Shown here: piece after piece, positions 5,685-6,998 of the stretch
How the letters are laid out: every line of letters starts with the position of its first letter
Numbering within the stretch: position 1 is the first letter of the stretch
Assembly (NCBI GenBank): GCA_031273585.1
Contig: JAISRP010000307.1
Location: 1-6,998 of the forward strand
Source: Synergistaceae bacterium
GTDB lineage: Bacteria > Synergistota > Synergistia > Synergistales > Synergistaceae
Reading direction: 5' to 3'
Length of the DNA stretch: 6,998 nt
Made by a program: the position numbers and the translations under genes
Notes under the pieces: model-generated
The model's database searches: none
What the model was told of the DNA's origin: nothing
The model's input: the letters and a program-made list of their open reading frames with translations, nothing else

Positions 5685-6716
5685 ATGGTCAGCGTGCTTG
5701 CGTTTCTTCTGGTAATAGGGGTGTGCGTCGTCATCCACGAGGGAGGCCACTATCTGGCCGCGGTCTGGCGCAACGTTCAGGTCCACGAGTTCGCGTTCGG
5801 CATGGGGCCGCGCCTCCTCTCGATGAGGAGAAACGGCGTCCTGTGGTGCATAAGGGCGTTCCCTGTGGGCGGCCTGGTGCGGCTTGAGGGGGACGAGGGC
5901 GAGCCCCTCCCCGGGGACGTCCCGGACCCCGAGAGGGCGTTCCCCAGGAGGCGGGCCTGGGAGAGGTTCGTGATAATAGCTGGGGGCCCGTTCTCGAACA
6001 TCGTGCTCGCGTGGATACTGACCACGGTGCTCCTCGCCGGCTACGGAGTCATAGACCTCAAGTCTCCCGTCGTGGGCAGGCTCATGGACGGATACCCCGC
6101 CGCGGAGATGGGCGTGCAGCCGGGCGACAGGGTTATCTCGATAAACGGCCGCGTCATAACCGAGTGGGGCGACATAAGGACTACGCTTCAGGATATCGGC
6201 ACGGACGAGGTGAAGTTCGAGATCGAGCGCGACGGCAGGAGGATCGAGATCTCAGGCGTCGTCCCGTTCGGCGGGGATCAGAAGGCGCGGCTGTGGGGAG
6301 TTCAGCCCGGCCGCGTGAGATACTCGCCGGGGGACGCGGTCATCCGCGGCTTTGGTTACTGCTGGCAGATGAGCGTCGACATTCTGAGGGGCCTGTGGCA
6401 GATGATAACGGGGGCGATGAAGGCCGACATCACCGGCCCCGTGGGCATAGCCGTGTGGGCCGGCGACGCCGCGAAGCAGGGGTTCTGGACGTTCATCTCC
6501 TTCCTGGCCGTGATAAACCTGAACCTTGGCCTGCTGAACCTGCTGCCCCTCCCTGCGCTCGACGGAGGCAGGCTGGTCTTCCTGTTCGGCGAGATGATAT
6601 CCGGCCGAAAGTTTCCTGAAAAGTGGGAGAACCGGGTGCATATAGTCGGGCTTGCCATGTTACTCGCCCTCATAGCGTTCGTCACCTTCCTGGACATAGC
6701 CAGGCTCGTGGACTGA
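5685..6716 (+). CDS. rseP: RseP-family site-2 intramembrane zinc metalloprotease
   Basis: This is a membrane-embedded S2P protease that cuts transmembrane segments, typically of anti-sigma factors or leftover signal peptides. The first hydrophobic segment contains the zinc-binding HEGGH (H18, E19, H22); the usual form is HExxH and is often HEFGH. A second hydrophobic stretch, FVIIAGGPFSN (95-105), carries the conserved GPxxN. One PDZ domain follows at about 126-200, with the peptide-binding loop around PAAEMGVQPGD and ISINGR. The third zinc ligand is in LPALDGG (D293), inside the third hydrophobic region, and a last segment is near 320-340. With 343 residues and a single PDZ domain the protein resembles the compact forms known from many bacteria, unlike E. 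coli RseP with its two PDZ domains. No rseA/rpoE-like partner is in the window, so its substrate is unknown. It is translationally linked to dxr. Confidence 0.95.
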   Translation: MVSVLAFLLVIGVCVVIHEGGHYLAAVWRNVQVHEFAFGMGPRLLSMRRNGVLWCIRAFPVGGLVRLEGDEGEPLPGDVPDPERAFPRRRAWERFVIIAGGPFSNIVLAWILTTVLLAGYGVIDLKSPVVGRLMDGYPAAEMGVQPGDRVISINGRVITEWGDIRTTLQDIGTDEVKFEIERDGRRIEISGVVPFGGDQKARLWGVQPGRVRYSPGDAVIRGFGYCWQMSVDILRGLWQMITGAMKADITGPVGIAVWAGDAAKQGFWTFISFLAVINLNLGLLNLLPLPALDGGRLVFLFGEMISGRKFPEKWENRVHIVGLAMLLALIAFVTFLDIARLVD

Positions 6717-6774
6717 GGGCGGGGAGGTTTACGGAGGAAACTCAAAAAACGTAAAAAAATCGGGGGGGTTGCTC
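6717..6774 (+). promoter_or_regulatory. Intergenic gap with a possible weak promoter
   Basis: This is the longest gap between genes in the window (58 bases). It holds two purine-rich GGAGG stretches (6723-6727 and 6733-6737), A-tracts (6744-6749 and 6753-6759) and a run of seven G (6762-6768). TTTACG (6728-6733) and TAAAAA (6752-6757), 18 bases apart, each match the sigma-70 consensus at four of six positions, which is weak. No stem-loop followed by a T-run is visible, so there is no sign of an intrinsic terminator after rseP. Both GGAGG stretches are too far from the next ATG to serve it. The G-run 6 bases before the ATG may act as a poor ribosome binding site. Confidence 0.25.
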
Positions 6775-6998
6775 ATGTCCAGGTTTTTTCGGATTATGCT
6801 TTTGTCCTTGTCCGCATACTTCTGTCTCTCCTGCGGGGCTTCGTTCGCTGAGACGGCGGAGGAGTTTTACAATAGCGCAAAAAAAATTCCGGGTATACAC
6901 GCCTTTGCCGCCACCTGCCACAGCGCCCATGAGACTGGGGACTGGACATCGGCCCTGTGGAAGACCGCGAATAACGGGGCGGGCATAAAGGCGGACAA
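6775..6998 (+). CDS. Secreted glucosaminidase-like peptidoglycan hydrolase (5' part only)
   Basis: The frame stays open from the ATG at 6775 to the right edge, giving the first 74 residues. The start has a basic SRFFR, then a hydrophobic core (about residues 7-20) and ASFA before Glu26, which fits a signal-peptidase-I cleavage site. The cysteines at 17 and 20 do not fit a lipobox well. The mature part reaches FAATCHSAHETGDW (44-57) followed by ALWKTANNGAGIKAD (60-74). This is the pattern of the glucosaminidase (GH73/FlgJ-type) domain, in which a helix holding the catalytic Glu (here probably E53) precedes an N-N-x-x-G-I-K motif. Such enzymes cut the glycan strands of peptidoglycan outside the cytoplasm. 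An in-frame TTG at 6769 is an alternative start. The leader codons are AT-richer than in the neighbouring genes, with a run of eight A at 6879-6886. The family call rests on a short stretch, and the rest of the gene is outside the window. Confidence 0.7.
   Translation, partial: MSRFFRIMLLSLSAYFCLSCGASFAETAEEFYNSAKKIPGIHAFAATCHSAHETGDWTSALWKTANNGAGIKAD

Noticed and set aside
4475..5734. A 419-codon open frame on the - strand, antisense to dxr
   Set aside because: It lies opposite a clear dxr, its product is rich in Arg, Pro, Gly and His with no recognisable motif, and long antisense frames are expected from the high GC3 of the + strand genes. The - strand frames at 1281-2222, 2051-3049 and 2895-3848 are rejected for the same reason.

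Overview
The window is a densely packed, GC-rich bacterial chromosomal segment in which every supported gene lies on the + strand. It reads as one housekeeping operon for building and maintaining the cell envelope: murA, an unrecognised P-loop/Asp23-like protein, a family-4 uracil-DNA glycosylase, uppS, cdsA, dxr and rseP. It is followed by the 5' end of a secreted, glucosaminidase-like protein. No rRNA, tRNA, CRISPR array, insertion sequence or phage gene is visible. The organism cannot be fixed from the sequence alone. High GC content, frequent AUA (Ile) and AGG (Arg) codons, and a family-4 UDG next to an uppS-cdsA-dxr-rseP block would fit an anaerobic lineage such as Synergistota. This is an inference at modest confidence.

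Layout. Bases 1-102 hold a reading frame that is open from the left edge and is probably the end of an upstream gene. A perfect TATAAT and a Shine-Dalgarno sequence precede murA (TTG start, 126-1409). Three bases later comes a 282-residue protein with an N-terminal Walker A NTPase domain and a C-terminal Asp23/Gls24-like domain (1413-2261). Its stop overlaps the start of a family-4 uracil-DNA glycosylase (2261-2935), which overlaps uppS (TTG start, 2928-3653), which overlaps cdsA (3640-4497). dxr follows after one base (4499-5677). rseP follows after 7 bases (5685-6716) and uses an AGGAGG that lies inside the end of dxr. After a 58-base gap that is locally A-rich, a gene with a signal peptide (6775 to the right edge) begins and runs off the window.

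How the genes fit together. MurA makes the first committed peptidoglycan precursor. Dxr commits carbon to isoprenoids by the MEP pathway, and UppS turns the isoprenoid precursors into the undecaprenyl carrier needed to export peptidoglycan and other surface polymers. CdsA makes CDP-diacylglycerol for phospholipids, and RseP is the intramembrane protease that processes membrane-bound regulators or spent signal peptides. The last gene probably encodes a secreted peptidoglycan hydrolase. The DNA-repair glycosylase and the P-loop/Asp23 protein are the members that do not obviously belong. The latter is the best candidate here for something not yet characterised.
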